A DNA stretch of 64,000 nt from Poseidonibacter lekithochrous (GCF_013283835.1 NZ_CP054052.1:2728001-2792000), one strand, 5' to 3'. Positions 1-9,058 are shown, numbered from the stretch's first letter. The notes: a model not told the origin generated them from the letters alone. Numbers and translations are program-made.

Positions 1-1245
1 TGTTGTTTTATTAATAAGAATCTTTGCTGGCATAAAAATATGATCAATATTTGCATTTTGAAATATTGAGAAATCTTCCATTTCATTTTCACGAACAATT
101 GTTAGAATATCACTATTTAATTTTTTTGCAGTTGCTAATATTGATAAGTTAATAGTATCATCATTTGTTGTTGCAATAATTGCAGCAGCATTTTCAATAC
201 CTACACTTAATAACATCTCTTTATCATCTGCATTACCAAAGGTTAAATGAGATATTTCATCTCTTGAGAAATGATGTGATTTATTCTCATTAATCTCCAC
301 AAGTTTAGCTTCAATATTATTTGATTTTAGTTTTTCAAATATTTTTTTACCTAATCTTCCATATCCACAAATAATATATTTACCTTTTGGAAAAATAGGT
401 AGAGTTGAAACTAATGTCTCTAAGCCATATATCCACTTCTCTAATTTTAATAAATTTGGAGCTGTTAAAGCCATATTTATTTCAGATGAAATAATAGAAA
501 ATGGATTTGCAATAGTTTCTACATCTAAATCTTTTAAGTTCTCTGTTTGATTTGTAGTTGTAGATTTTGCTACAAGTTGTACATGTTTGTTTAATAATTT
601 TGAAGTTAAGGCAATTCGTAAATTCATACTATCTTCTTCAAATAAAGAAACAACAGCTTTACAATTATGTTTTTTTATTCCTGCAAACTCTAATGCTTTA
701 ATAGAATAAGTATCACAATTTAAGACAGGAACTGTGGGAGTGAAACTTTCTAGTATTAATTCATTTACCTTACTTTTATCTTTTTCAATTACTACTGTTC
801 TAATTCCCTCTTCTATTGCTTTATGTATTATCTCACTAGTGATTTGGTTGTATCCTAATACAATTATGAATTTTTCTTTTAGATTAATTACTTGTTTTTT
901 AAACTTTGACTTTTCAATCTCTTTTAAAAAAAGTTTATCTTGAAGTAATGATACTAAAGAACCAATTCCATAAAACCAACCTAGTACTGTTAAATAAATA
1001 GAAAAAGTAACCCAGATTCTTTGTGAATATGTGAAGGTATATGGTGTTTCTCCAAAACCAATTGTTGTAGCCATATAAGAAACAAAATAAAAAGCATCGA
1101 AGATTGTCATTTGATGATGTTTTCCATCTATGTCAACACCATCAATAACAAGCAATCCAATGATTGCAATAGTATAAGAAAGAACAATTACCAGAAACGG
1201 TATTCTCATTCTTTGTAAGATTATAAAAAGTGAGCTATTTTCCAA
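1..1245 (-). CDS. Potassium channel with two RCK/TrkA-N domains (3' end outside window)
   Basis: Translating the minus strand gives a channel whose C-terminus lies beyond base 1. Two hydrophobic helices flank a pore loop with a TTIGFGE selectivity-filter-like motif near residue 61. Two Rossmann-type RCK (TrkA-N) domains follow, with nucleotide-binding loops GYNQ near residue 118 and CGYGRLGKK near residue 291. This is a Kch-like, ligand-gated K+ channel of the inner membrane with a tandem RCK pair. I place the start at a TTG (1245) behind an AGG spaced about 8 bases; an in-frame ATG at 1209 would remove 12 residues, including part of the first helix. It is probably the last or a late gene of the minus-strand operon starting at 4257. 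Family call strong; ion specificity inferred from the filter. Confidence 0.85.
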   Translation of the reverse strand, partial: MENSSLFIILQRMRIPFLVIVLSYTIAIIGLLVIDGVDIDGKHHQMTIFDAFYFVSYMATTIGFGETPYTFTYSQRIWVTFSIYLTVLGWFYGIGSLVSLLQDKLFLKEIEKSKFKKQVINLKEKFIIVLGYNQITSEIIHKAIEEGIRTVVIEKDKSKVNELILESFTPTVPVLNCDTYSIKALEFAGIKKHNCKAVVSLFEEDSMNLRIALTSKLLNKHVQLVAKSTTTNQTENLKDLDVETIANPFSIISSEINMALTAPNLLKLEKWIYGLETLVSTLPIFPKGKYIICGYGRLGKKIFEKLKSNNIEAKLVEINENKSHHFSRDEISHLTFGNADDKEMLLSVGIENAAAIIATTNDDTINLSILATAKKLNSDILTIVRENEMEDFSIFQNANIDHIFMPAKILINKTT

Positions 1246-1259
1246 AGTAAAAACCTACT

Positions 1260-1637
1260 TTATCTTTTTGATTTAAGAGTATCCCCTACATATAATGCAA
1301 CAGAAATAACATTAGCTAATAATGCTCCTCCTGATAGAGATACAATAGTAGCTACAATTTCAGCATCAACTGTATATACATAAGCTGCAACAGTCCATAC
1401 AATAGCAGCTGCAATTAATTGAATATCAGCAACTAAAGAAGTAGCTAAAAGAACAGAACCCATTTGAGTTCTATCTCCTAACTTTAATGTAGTTGCAATT
1501 ATATTAATAACAATTGCTGCAAATAACTCATACTTACTATGGCTTTCTAGAGAATATAAATCCCCATAGAAAAAACCAAAGTTTACAGTCATTGCAAGGA
1601 TTATAAAAAATCCTGCAATAACCTTATCGAGATTCAT
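1260..1637 (-). CDS. Small four-helix membrane protein (possibly DUF6394 family)
   Basis: A 125-residue hydrophobic protein with about four transmembrane segments and no catalytic motif. The open frame extends upstream to 1703, but that part overlaps the glutamate-synthase-like gene. The ATG at 1637 is chosen because GAGG lies 9 bases upstream; the ATG at 1646 directly abuts that GAGG. It overlaps the preceding gene by 14 bp and sits 14 bp before the K+ channel gene, so the three are probably co-transcribed. It resembles small proteins of unknown function seen in Campylobacterota next to glutamate-synthase-like genes; the DUF6394 name is from memory. Function unknown; its position suggests a link to the channel or the FMN protein. 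Confidence 0.7.
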   Translation of the reverse strand: MNLDKVIAGFFIILAMTVNFGFFYGDLYSLESHSKYELFAAIVINIIATTLKLGDRTQMGSVLLATSLVADIQLIAAAIVWTVAAYVYTVDAEIVATIVSLSGGALLANVISVALYVGDTLKSKR

Positions 1638-3360
1638 GGTATTCATCCTCCAAATCTTTACCGATATCAAGTCTTCTTTTAAATACATGATCAATATTAT
1701 CATGTACTCTTGAATCTTTATCCAAGAACATAATTCTATGTTTATTTAACTGATTAATATTCTTAAGACCCATAATAGCTAACATACCCCTAACACTTTT
1801 TAATAAGTTGTTATGATAGTTTCTAACTTTTTTTGCTTGTTTATAAACAAAGTATTTTTTTCTTTTATCTTTATTTTGAGTTGCTAATCCAACGGGACAA
1901 TCATGACCTGTTGTACCTGAACAATACCTAGCTCTAATACAACCAGCACTCATCATAAATCCTCTAGCAATCTGAATAAAATCTGCACCTAATGATAAAA
2001 TTACAATTACATCATCAGGTGTAAGAACTTTACCACTTGCTACAATCTTAACATGCTCTCTAACTCCATAATCAGAAAGAACTTTATCAGCTAAATATAC
2101 AGAATCTCTAATATTTAAACCAACTCTTTCCATCATTTCAATAGGGGCAGTTGCAGATCCACCAGATCCACCATCAATAGAAATAAAGTCAGGATATCTT
2201 GTATCTCCTGCATCTATTCTTCTTTTGATCTCTTTTGCATATGGTTCGATATTTTCTAAATCTGAAATTACAATTTTAAACCCAACTGGTTTATCTGATA
2301 ACTCTTGTAGTTTTCCTACAAAATCAAATAACTCTTCAATAGAATTCGCATAAGGAAACCTATTTGGAGAGAATACATCAGTATGAGCTTCAACATTTCT
2401 GTAATAAGCAATTGCTGGTGTTACTTTATGGGCGGCTAATTTACCACCTGTTTGTTTTGCACCTTGAGCAATTTTAATTTCAGTCATTCTACAGAATCTC
2501 ATAGTTTTCTGATATCTATCAGGATCAAAATTACCATCTTTATCCCTAGCACCATATAACCCAGAACTTAACTGTAAAATAATCTCAGCCATATCTTCTG
2601 GAACTTCTTCAGGGAAATCTGATAAAGGAGCATCCCAGTTTATTCTATGAAATAGTTGTGATTTTAAATCAAAAACATAAGTTTCTGCTTCTTTATCTTT
2701 TCCAAATACCATCTTTCTATATGCATCTGCTGCCATTGCACCATTAAAGAAGAAGTTAACTACATCTTTAACTTTTTTAGAAATATATGTACCATGAACA
2801 ATTTTCATATATTCAGGTTTATAAGATTGATGAGTAACAAAGAAGTTAGAAGTAACTCCACCCTCACCTGAGTTAATTGGGAATCCACCCATTTGAGCAC
2901 CTCTTACAAAGGCTCTAGTTCCCTCAGGAGAAATAGATCCATCACTCATAGCAGATCTTGCAATAATTGTTTTTGCTGTATATGGTTTCTTTCTGCTTGA
3001 ACCAAATACAACTTCAAATTCTTCATCTACTTCATTATCATTTAACACAATATTTGCGTGTCTAATCATAAATTTTGGCTTTGGTAAAGGTTGAGCCGGA
3101 GAAAAGGCTGCATAATTTGGTGCATCATTTGCTGCTTTATAAACCCAATCCAACTTATCTTTAGATTCATAAAACTTTTCATCACCAAAATATTGTCTAA
3201 AAGGCTCTCTTGCTTCTTCCAAAACATATCTTAATCGACCGATTATTGGGTAATTAACCAACAATTGGTGATCTCTTTGTACATATTTATCATGTACATA
3301 CCATGCTACAATAATAATTGCAAACAATATCCATAAAACCGTATAAATACTAACTTCCAT
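1624..3360 (-). CDS. FMN-binding glutamate-synthase-family protein, membrane-anchored
   Basis: A 578-residue protein with one N-terminal transmembrane helix (about residues 5-22) followed by a GltS-type FMN barrel. The SIDGGSGGSATAP stretch near residues 395-407 is the typical FMN/2-oxoglutarate site. The cysteine cluster around residues 472-490 (CIRARYCSGTTGHDCPVG) fits the 3Fe-4S ligands of glutamate synthases. There is no N-terminal glutaminase domain, so it is not a complete GltB; it belongs to the stand-alone 'glutamate synthase-related' group, whose electron donor and true substrate are mostly untested. The start has a TAAAGGA-type ribosome site and lies 12 bp after the EamA transporter. 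Membrane attachment is inferred from the hydrophobic N-terminus. Confidence 0.85.
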   Translation of the reverse strand: MEVSIYTVLWILFAIIIVAWYVHDKYVQRDHQLLVNYPIIGRLRYVLEEAREPFRQYFGDEKFYESKDKLDWVYKAANDAPNYAAFSPAQPLPKPKFMIRHANIVLNDNEVDEEFEVVFGSSRKKPYTAKTIIARSAMSDGSISPEGTRAFVRGAQMGGFPINSGEGGVTSNFFVTHQSYKPEYMKIVHGTYISKKVKDVVNFFFNGAMAADAYRKMVFGKDKEAETYVFDLKSQLFHRINWDAPLSDFPEEVPEDMAEIILQLSSGLYGARDKDGNFDPDRYQKTMRFCRMTEIKIAQGAKQTGGKLAAHKVTPAIAYYRNVEAHTDVFSPNRFPYANSIEELFDFVGKLQELSDKPVGFKIVISDLENIEPYAKEIKRRIDAGDTRYPDFISIDGGSGGSATAPIEMMERVGLNIRDSVYLADKVLSDYGVREHVKIVASGKVLTPDDVIVILSLGADFIQIARGFMMSAGCIRARYCSGTTGHDCPVGLATQNKDKRKKYFVYKQAKKVRNYHNNLLKSVRGMLAIMGLKNINQLNKHRIMFLDKDSRVHDNIDHVFKRRLDIGKDLEDEYHESR

Positions 3361-3372
3361 AATATTCCTTTA

Positions 3373-4257
3373 CTAGTTCTTTTTACTAGAAACCAATAGC
3401 CCACTTACGACTATCAAAAGTATACCAAAAATAATCCAAATGTCAGGGAATGCATCCCCTAAAAACATACCTAAAATAATTGAAAAAGCAATATTTGAGT
3501 ATGAGATAGTCCCGATAATTCCCGCTTTAGCGTGTGAATAAGCTTTTGTCATAAAAATCTGTGCAAATGTTGCGAATAGACCCAATAAAATAATAAATAA
3601 CCAATCATTTGTATTTGGCATAACAAATTTGGCAAATAAAAAGTCTAATTTCTCATTTGTATAGAATTCACCTATTATCAATAAGATTAAAGGCCCTATT
3701 GTTCCAATTGTCATAAAAGACAGAACAATTGCCCTAGAATCATAAAATTTTCTTAATTCTCTAATTGATGTATAAGCAAGACCCGCGCCCACACCACATA
3801 GGATTCCTAAATAGTCAGTTTTATCTAAATTTGAACCATCAAACTTAGTAATGAATAATATTCCAATAAAACCTACAAATACTCCAATCCAACCTTTGAA
3901 GCCCAGTTTTTCTTGCACAAATATATATGCAAAAATTGCTGAAAATATTGTAGATGTTTTTGAGAATGTCATAGCCTCACCCAGAGGAATTTGTGCTATA
4001 TTATAAAAGAAAAAAAGTAATGCAACAAATCCAGCAATACCTCTAAAAATTAGTAATCCAAGTTTTCCACCAGTTTGATTTAAAGGACTTTTATAGATTG
4101 ATAATAGTATTAGAATCACCCCAAAAACATTCCTAAAAAATACAACTTCAATTGAACTCATTGAATCACTTAACTCTTTTGCTACAGCTCCCATAAAGGC
4201 GAATAGCAATGAAGCAAATATCATATATTTTATACCAAGTCGTACATCGTTTTCCAT
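3373..4257 (-). CDS. EamA/DMT-family transporter
   Basis: A 294-residue integral membrane protein with about ten hydrophobic helices in two repeated halves, the layout of drug/metabolite transporters with two EamA domains. The glycine-rich FRGIAGFVALLFFFYNI segment and the SKTSTIFSAIFAY segment in the first half are typical of the RhaT/YdcZ-like branch. Substrate cannot be read from sequence. It is the first gene of the minus-strand group running to the K+ channel, with TAGGA upstream of the ATG, and is divergent from murA, so promoters for both should lie in 4258-4388. Inner membrane exporter or importer of small metabolites. Confidence 0.85.
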   Translation of the reverse strand: MENDVRLGIKYMIFASLLFAFMGAVAKELSDSMSSIEVVFFRNVFGVILILLSIYKSPLNQTGGKLGLLIFRGIAGFVALLFFFYNIAQIPLGEAMTFSKTSTIFSAIFAYIFVQEKLGFKGWIGVFVGFIGILFITKFDGSNLDKTDYLGILCGVGAGLAYTSIRELRKFYDSRAIVLSFMTIGTIGPLILLIIGEFYTNEKLDFLFAKFVMPNTNDWLFIILLGLFATFAQIFMTKAYSHAKAGIIGTISYSNIAFSIILGMFLGDAFPDIWIIFGILLIVVSGLLVSSKKN

Positions 4258-4388
4258 ATAATTTCCTAAATTAAAAGCGCCATTGTATTGCTTATCATAT
4301 TAAAAAAAGATTATTAGTCCCAATTTTTAAAGCAATTTTTAGATACCATATAAACTTTTATAAAGATATAACTTGTAGTAGGAATAAT

Positions 4389-5654
4389 ATGGAATATTTA
4401 AAAATCATTGGAAATAAAGAAATTTCGGGTGAAGTTACTATCTCAGGTGCAAAAAATGCGGCATTGCCTCTTATTGCATCGACAATACTAGCAAAAAACG
4501 AAATTAACATTGGTAACATGCCAAATGTAGTAGATATTAACACTTTTTTAAAATTAATTGGAAAACTTGGTGGGACATTTGAAAAAGATGAAAATCAAGT
4601 AAAGATTAATGCATTATCAATAGATAAAACAACAGCAACTTACGATATTGTAAAAACAATGAGAGCTTCAATTTTAGTTCTTGGACCACTTCTATCTAGA
4701 TTTGGACATTGTGAAGTTTCACTTCCTGGTGGATGTGCAATTGGTCAAAGACCAGTTGATTTACACTTAAAAGCATTAGAGCAAATGGGTGCGATTATTG
4801 AAATCAAACATGGTTATATTCAAGCAACAGCTCCTGAAGGTTTAAAAGGTGCAAAAATTGTATTTGATAAAGTAACTGTTGGTGGAACTGAAAATATTTT
4901 AATGGCAGCAGCTTTAGCAAATGGTGAAACAACTATTATTAATGCAGCAAAAGAGCCTGAAATTGAACAATTATGTGATGTTTTAGTAGATGCTGGAGTT
5001 AAAATTGAAGGTATTGGTACTTCAAAGCTAATTATTCAAGGAACAAATAAAGAGTTACTTGAATTTAAAGACTTTGATATTATTCCAGATAGAATTGAAG
5101 CAGGTACATATATGTGTGCAGCAGCAATTACTAACAAAAAAGTTAAAATCAATAAAGTAATTCCTTTACATTTAGAAGCAGTTACAGCAAAATTAGAAGA
5201 AATGAATTTTGAAGTTATTCAAGATGAAACAAGTTTAACTGTATGTCCAACAGATGAGATTAAACCTGTGAATATCATTACAACTGAATATCCAGGATTC
5301 CCAACTGATATGCAAGCTCAATTTATGGCATTAGCTACACAAGCAAATGGAACAAGTACTATTGATGAAAGATTATTTGAAAATAGATTTATGCATGTTA
5401 GTGAATTATTAAGACTTGGAGCTGATATTCATCTAAATGGAAATACTGCAACTATTAATGGTCAAGCTGGAACATTAAATGGTACAGATGTAATGGCTAC
5501 AGATTTAAGAGCCTCTTCTGCGCTTGTTTTAGCAGCTCTTGTAGCTAAAGGTGAAACAAATATTCATAGAATTTATCATCTTGATAGAGGTTATGAAAAC
5601 TTAGAAGGTAAACTTACTCAAATCGGTGCTGATGTAAAAAGGTTTACTGAATAG
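4389..5654 (+). CDS. murA: UDP-N-acetylglucosamine 1-carboxyvinyltransferase MurA
   Basis: Cytoplasmic enzyme for the first committed step of peptidoglycan synthesis: transfer of enolpyruvate from PEP to UDP-GlcNAc. The 421-residue length is normal. The GAKNAALP motif carries Lys22, the loop [11 protein letters not shown] carries the PEP-binding Cys116 (target of fosfomycin; an Asp here would mean resistance), and [13 protein letters not shown] near residue 300 holds the catalytic Asp. An AGGA site precedes the ATG by 6 bases. It is transcribed divergently from the EamA gene and followed by a hairpin at 5665-5699. Identification is secure. Confidence 0.98.
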   Translation: MEYLKIIGNKEISGEVTISGAKNAALPLIASTILAKNEINIGNMPNVVDINTFLKLIGKLGGTFEKDENQVKINALSIDKTTATYDIVKTMRASILVLGPLLSRFGHCEVSLPGGCAIGQRPVDLHLKALEQMGAIIEIKHGYIQATAPEGLKGAKIVFDKVTVGGTENILMAAALANGETTIINAAKEPEIEQLCDVLVDAGVKIEGIGTSKLIIQGTNKELLEFKDFDIIPDRIEAGTYMCAAAITNKKVKINKVIPLHLEAVTAKLEEMNFEVIQDETSLTVCPTDEIKPVNIITTEYPGFPTDMQAQFMALATQANGTSTIDERLFENRFMHVSELLRLGADIHLNGNTATINGQAGTLNGTDVMATDLRASSALVLAALVAKGETNIHRIYHLDRGYENLEGKLTQIGADVKRFTE

Positions 5655-5664
5655 CACACTTTTT

Positions 5665-5699
5665 AAATGATAAGCAAAAAAACCACATGCTTATCATTT
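5665..5699 (+). terminator. Hairpin after murA
   Basis: AAATGATAAGC (5665-5675) pairs with GCTTATCATTT (5689-5699), an 11-bp stem with a 13-base A-rich loop. The following run (ATTTATTTAAG) is only moderately T-rich, so this may be a weak or partial terminator between murA and the next gene. Confidence 0.55.
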
Positions 5700-5757
5700 A
5701 TTTAAGTTAAAATTACATAGAATCTATACAATTATTATAAAAGGTGATATTAATAAT

Positions 5758-6855
5758 ATGAAACTAGAAATTTCTTTATTTAAATTTGACAGCAATTCTG
5801 ACTACTTACCATTTTACACAAAACATTTTTTAAAAATTAAAGATGAAAAAAATCTATTAGATATTTTAAATACTATTAATAAAAATGCAAATTTTGGATA
5901 TGTTAACTGTGAAGAATTTGACCTTGTTGTAAACGGTGTTTATGTTAAAGCATCTATTACACTTACTGAATTAGTTGAAAACTTTGGAAAAGATTTAACA
6001 ATAGAACCAATTTCAATTAGAAGAGCTTACAATGATTTATTAATCGATGAAAAAGACTTCAATGAAAAAATTTCTATTTTAGATGAATTTTTAAGTGATG
6101 AACTAAGAAAAAAATACCAAGAATTAAAGCATTACTATTATGCTTCAAATACATTAAATTTCAATACAGATTATATTGGGGATGCAGTATTAATTATTGC
6201 TCAAGATTTAATTGAAAATAGTAATACAAAAACAAAAAATAAAATTTTAATTGCATTATCTGAAGTAGAAATTTCAGCTCAATATCATACAAGTTTAAAA
6301 AATAGAATTTATAATTTTGACTCTTCTGTAGAAGAAAAAATTGAAAAACTACAAACAACTCTAAGATATTATGAAGAGACTGAAAAACAAAACTATAGAG
6401 TAAATACTACTTTAAAATTAGACTTTGGAGAATTCCTAGATAACTGTGAAGTTAAACATGATTTTAAAGATTTTAATATTGCTTATTATTCATCAAGTAA
6501 TGAAAGCAAATATGAAACATTAGTAAATAAATTAGATGCAAAAATGTTAAAACTAGATTCGTTAAAATTAGACTTAGCAAAAAATACATTTAATGTAAAT
6601 CCTGATATTACATATTTCGTAGCATATACAATATTATTAGATGCATTTGATAATAATGCAGACTTCTTATTAGTTGATACTATTGAAGATTTTTATATTT
6701 TTGATTATAATAGAAAACAATTTGAAAAGATCTGTGGAAGAGATGTATTATTACCAGTAATTCATATTAATGAATTACAACAATTAGCAGGTGGTGAACA
6801 TAAAACTGCTAACAAAACTTTAATAAAGCATCAAATCAATCCAGAAATAATCTAA
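5758..6855 (+). CDS. Protein of unknown function with an SdhB-like, cysteine-poor N-terminal domain
   Basis: A 365-residue soluble protein that I do not recognise with certainty (possibly DUF5644, from memory). Its first 105 residues follow the pattern of the N-terminal 2Fe-2S domain of succinate dehydrogenase/fumarate reductase iron-sulfur subunits: LLDILNTINKN resembles the LDALNxIK helix, NGVYVKASIT resembles NGVxxLACxT, and LTIEPI...DLLIDEKDF resembles the LxIEPLxxxxVIKDLVVDxxxF ending. Of the expected cluster cysteines only one near the CREGxCGSC site remains (VNCEEFD), so a normal 2Fe-2S cluster is not expected. The rest, about residues 105-365, is acidic, helical and without clear motifs. 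An AAGGTGA site lies 10 bases before the ATG. It is followed 10 bp later by the HNH-like gene, so the two are probably co-transcribed. Confidence 0.7.
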   Translation: MKLEISLFKFDSNSDYLPFYTKHFLKIKDEKNLLDILNTINKNANFGYVNCEEFDLVVNGVYVKASITLTELVENFGKDLTIEPISIRRAYNDLLIDEKDFNEKISILDEFLSDELRKKYQELKHYYYASNTLNFNTDYIGDAVLIIAQDLIENSNTKTKNKILIALSEVEISAQYHTSLKNRIYNFDSSVEEKIEKLQTTLRYYEETEKQNYRVNTTLKLDFGEFLDNCEVKHDFKDFNIAYYSSSNESKYETLVNKLDAKMLKLDSLKLDLAKNTFNVNPDITYFVAYTILLDAFDNNADFLLVDTIEDFYIFDYNRKQFEKICGRDVLLPVIHINELQQLAGGEHKTANKTLIKHQINPEII

Positions 6856-6865
6856 AGGATAAGAT

Positions 6866-7480
6866 ATGGTATTAGATATTGAATTTATAATATATTCTTC
6901 AATACTTATTGGATCAATAATACCACTTTATATTTATAGACAAAAGATTTTTTCTTTTGCCTATAAAACTGGCAGCATGGAAGTATTTATCCGTGACGTA
7001 AAACTTCATTTAAAAAAAGATCATTACAAAATAAACTTTGATTACTCAATAATAGATAAAACTGCAGATGAAAAAGATATTAGAATAAGACAAACTATAA
7101 TTGTAGAAGATTTAGTAGCTCAATATTTTAATTATGAATATCTAAAAGTAACTCAAGGAACTATATCAAAAGATAAGCTTTGGACAACATACGAAGAAAA
7201 ATCTAAATCAAATTCTAAGACACCAAGTGATTGGAGTCAAAGAAGAGAACTTGCGTGGAATAGAGATCATGAGAAATGTAATAGATGTGGTATAAAATCT
7301 AAGTTAAGTGATTCTATGAATATTTTTGTAAAAGAAATAAATGATAGTGGTGGTTATAATGTTGAGAATATCATTACATTATGTAGTGACTGCTATAGAG
7401 TAATAAACTCTAAAAATCATGCAAATACAATGGCTACATTGAATCTAAATGATAAACTAATGGTTTTTGTTGAATCTTAA
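6866..7480 (+). CDS. Membrane-anchored protein with a degenerate HNH zinc finger
   Basis: A 204-residue protein with one N-terminal membrane helix (about residues 5-24) and a C-terminal HNH-like finger. The zinc cysteines are intact: C138-x2-C141 and C173-x2-C176, and the SGGYNVENIITLCSDC core matches HNH endonucleases. The catalytic positions are not: the usual V-H-H-I reads V-K-E-I, and the CH after the second pair is CY. Nuclease activity is therefore doubtful; a structural or binding role is more likely. The gene starts 10 bp after the SdhB-like gene with an AAGGAT site, and converges on the minus-strand SH3 gene. No specific function can be assigned. Confidence 0.7.
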   Translation: MVLDIEFIIYSSILIGSIIPLYIYRQKIFSFAYKTGSMEVFIRDVKLHLKKDHYKINFDYSIIDKTADEKDIRIRQTIIVEDLVAQYFNYEYLKVTQGTISKDKLWTTYEEKSKSNSKTPSDWSQRRELAWNRDHEKCNRCGIKSKLSDSMNIFVKEINDSGGYNVENIITLCSDCYRVINSKNHANTMATLNLNDKLMVFVES

Positions 7481-7503
7481 TCTCTAAAGATTAAAAGTTC
7501 AAC
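7469..7503. terminator. Shared hairpin between convergent genes
   Basis: GTTGAA (7469-7474) pairs with TTCAAC (7498-7503), and an inner TTAATCT/AGATTAA pairing surrounds a small loop. It covers both stop codons of the convergent genes ending at 7480 and 7491, and the minus-strand arm is followed by A/T-rich sequence. A bidirectional terminator is the simplest reading. Confidence 0.5.
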
Positions 7504-8120
7504 AAAAACTTTGCTACATATTTCTTTTCACCTTTAAACTTACACCAACCATGTTTTGAACACTTTTCAATTTGTACTTCATCATTTTGTTTTAATATTT
7601 CTAAAATAGAAGCATTAGCAGATGCGCTTGAACGTACATATAACTCTTCTACTCTAACACTAGCTGGAATATAATCTAACTCTACTTCTTCCTCTTCAAG
7701 TATCTCTTTTGGGATAATAATAGGCTTTTCATCAACTTGAACAATTACTTCTTTTTTTGATTTTAGTTTTTCAATCTCATCTTTAAGTAAAAGCATTTCT
7801 TCTTTTAGTTTTTTAATCTCTATATCATTGTTATTGTTGTTACTTATTACCATAGGTGCTGATTCAGTTTTTAAAACTCTTTTATTTTTATAAACTTCAT
7901 CCATAATAATTTTTACTTTTGAATTAAGTTTTTTTAATTCATCTTCATTTAAAGATACTTTATCTTTTGTAATATCCACATCATTTAATAAAGATTGAAA
8001 TCCTATCTTAAATAAAAATAGTTCTAATTCTGATGTTTTTACAATATTATCATCATTTTTCACCTCATCTTGGGCATAAATATTTATAAGTAAAAATAAA
8101 CTAATAAGTATATTTTTCAA
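7491..8120 (-). CDS. Secreted coiled-coil protein with C-terminal SH3b domain
   Basis: A 209-residue protein with a signal peptide (about residues 1-16), a lysine/glutamate-rich coiled coil around residues 95-130 and a bacterial SH3-like domain from about residue 150 (VRVEELYVRSSASANASILE, then GWCKF and KYVAKFLL). SH3b domains of this sort often bind cell-wall peptides. It is the last gene of the type II secretion operon, 18 bp after gspJ, so it could be an accessory envelope factor of the secreton or an independent periplasmic protein. Two cysteines flank HGW in the SH3 part and could form a disulfide. Function inferred only. Confidence 0.65.
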   Translation of the reverse strand: MKNILISLFLLINIYAQDEVKNDDNIVKTSELELFLFKIGFQSLLNDVDITKDKVSLNEDELKKLNSKVKIIMDEVYKNKRVLKTESAPMVISNNNNNDIEIKKLKEEMLLLKDEIEKLKSKKEVIVQVDEKPIIIPKEILEEEEVELDYIPASVRVEELYVRSSASANASILEILKQNDEVQIEKCSKHGWCKFKGEKKYVAKFLLNF

Positions 8121-8138
8121 AAGTATTTCCTTTTACAA

Positions 8139-8666
8139 TCATTTTTTTTCTATAGGAGCAATTCTAAAGGTATTATAAACTACTCTTTTTTTATCTTTTT
8201 GTTTTATTGCAAAAATATATTGTTTTTTGTTTCTATTTAAAACTTCAAAGTATTCAATATCATCTAATAATATATCAATGTATGATTTATTATTTTCATA
8301 AAATTCATAAGAGGTACTAGAGTACTTAAACTCATCTTTGCTCTCAATTCTAACTAATTTATTATTTGAAGAGATTAAATATGTAATATTTAGATGATAA
8401 GCATTATGATAAGTATTATTTGATTTAAAAGTAATAATACTATTCTTGTCTCTATCTTGTGTTACTTTAATCTCAGAAGTAGCTTCTGCAATATCTTCTA
8501 AAAAAATATTATAAAGTCTATTATCAGATTTAATACTTTCTTGTTTATTTGCAAATATTTTATTTGAATGTTTTGTTTGATCTAGTGTTTTATACAAAAA
8601 AATAATCATAATCATAAATAATGATATAGAGATAAGAACCTCAAGAAGTGTAAAAGATTTTTTCAT
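8139..8666 (-). CDS. gspJ: Minor pseudopilin, GspJ-like
   Basis: A 175-residue type IV pilin-like protein. The N-terminus (MKKSFTLLEVLISISLF) has the prepilin class III signal with Glu at +5 and a hydrophobic alpha-1 helix; the residue before the cleavage site is Ser rather than Gly. The body, with DNRLYNIFLEDIAEA after the helix and beta-rich C-terminal half, suits GspJ, which caps the pseudopilus with GspI and GspK. It overlaps gspI by 4 bp (ATGA). GspJ versus another minor pseudopilin is judged from position and size. Confidence 0.75.
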   Translation of the reverse strand: MKKSFTLLEVLISISLFMIMIIFLYKTLDQTKHSNKIFANKQESIKSDNRLYNIFLEDIAEATSEIKVTQDRDKNSIITFKSNNTYHNAYHLNITYLISSNNKLVRIESKDEFKYSSTSYEFYENNKSYIDILLDDIEYFEVLNRNKKQYIFAIKQKDKKRVVYNTFRIAPIEKK

Positions 8667-9058
8667 AATTCTATTTTAAAAGTGTATATATTTTTATTGA
8701 TTTTATCATCAATATTATATGTAGTTGAATATGTTGTAATATTCAAATCATAAGTATCATTTTTGATTAATTTAGAAGAAACTTTATCATCTTTTATTTT
8801 AACTTTTATAGGTTTTAATTCTTTTCTTAACTCATCGTTATCAAACCTATAAACTCTATCTAAAAAGATATTTTCATTTCTATCACTTGCTTCTTCTAAA
8901 TTCATAACTAAAGATACATAATCATTAAGTTCTGCTTTTTCTTCTGATTTTTGTATTAAAAAGATATTGTCACTTTTTACTTGCAGTAGTGATATCATCA
9001 CTACACTAAGCATTGTAATAGCAACAAGCACTTCCATCAATGAAAAAGCTTTTTTCAT
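8663..9058 (-). CDS. gspI: Minor pseudopilin, GspI-like
   Basis: A 131-residue pseudopilin beginning MKKAFSLMEVLVAITMLSVV: short basic leader, cleavage after Ala, Phe at +1, Glu at +5, long hydrophobic helix. GspI proteins are the smallest minor pseudopilins and typically carry the EVLVA sequence seen here. It begins 1 bp after the gspE stop codon and overlaps gspJ, fitting the tip complex I-J-K. GspK lies far upstream in the same operon. Assignment to I rather than H rests on size, motif and its pairing with the J-like gene. Confidence 0.8.
   Translation of the reverse strand: MKKAFSLMEVLVAITMLSVVMISLLQVKSDNIFLIQKSEEKAELNDYVSLVMNLEEASDRNENIFLDRVYRFDNDELRKELKPIKVKIKDDKVSSKLIKNDTYDLNITTYSTTYNIDDKINKNIYTFKIEL

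Noticed and set aside
734-943. Plus-strand frame of 69 codons
   Set aside because: Antisense to the RCK domains of the K+ channel, no ribosome site and no family match.
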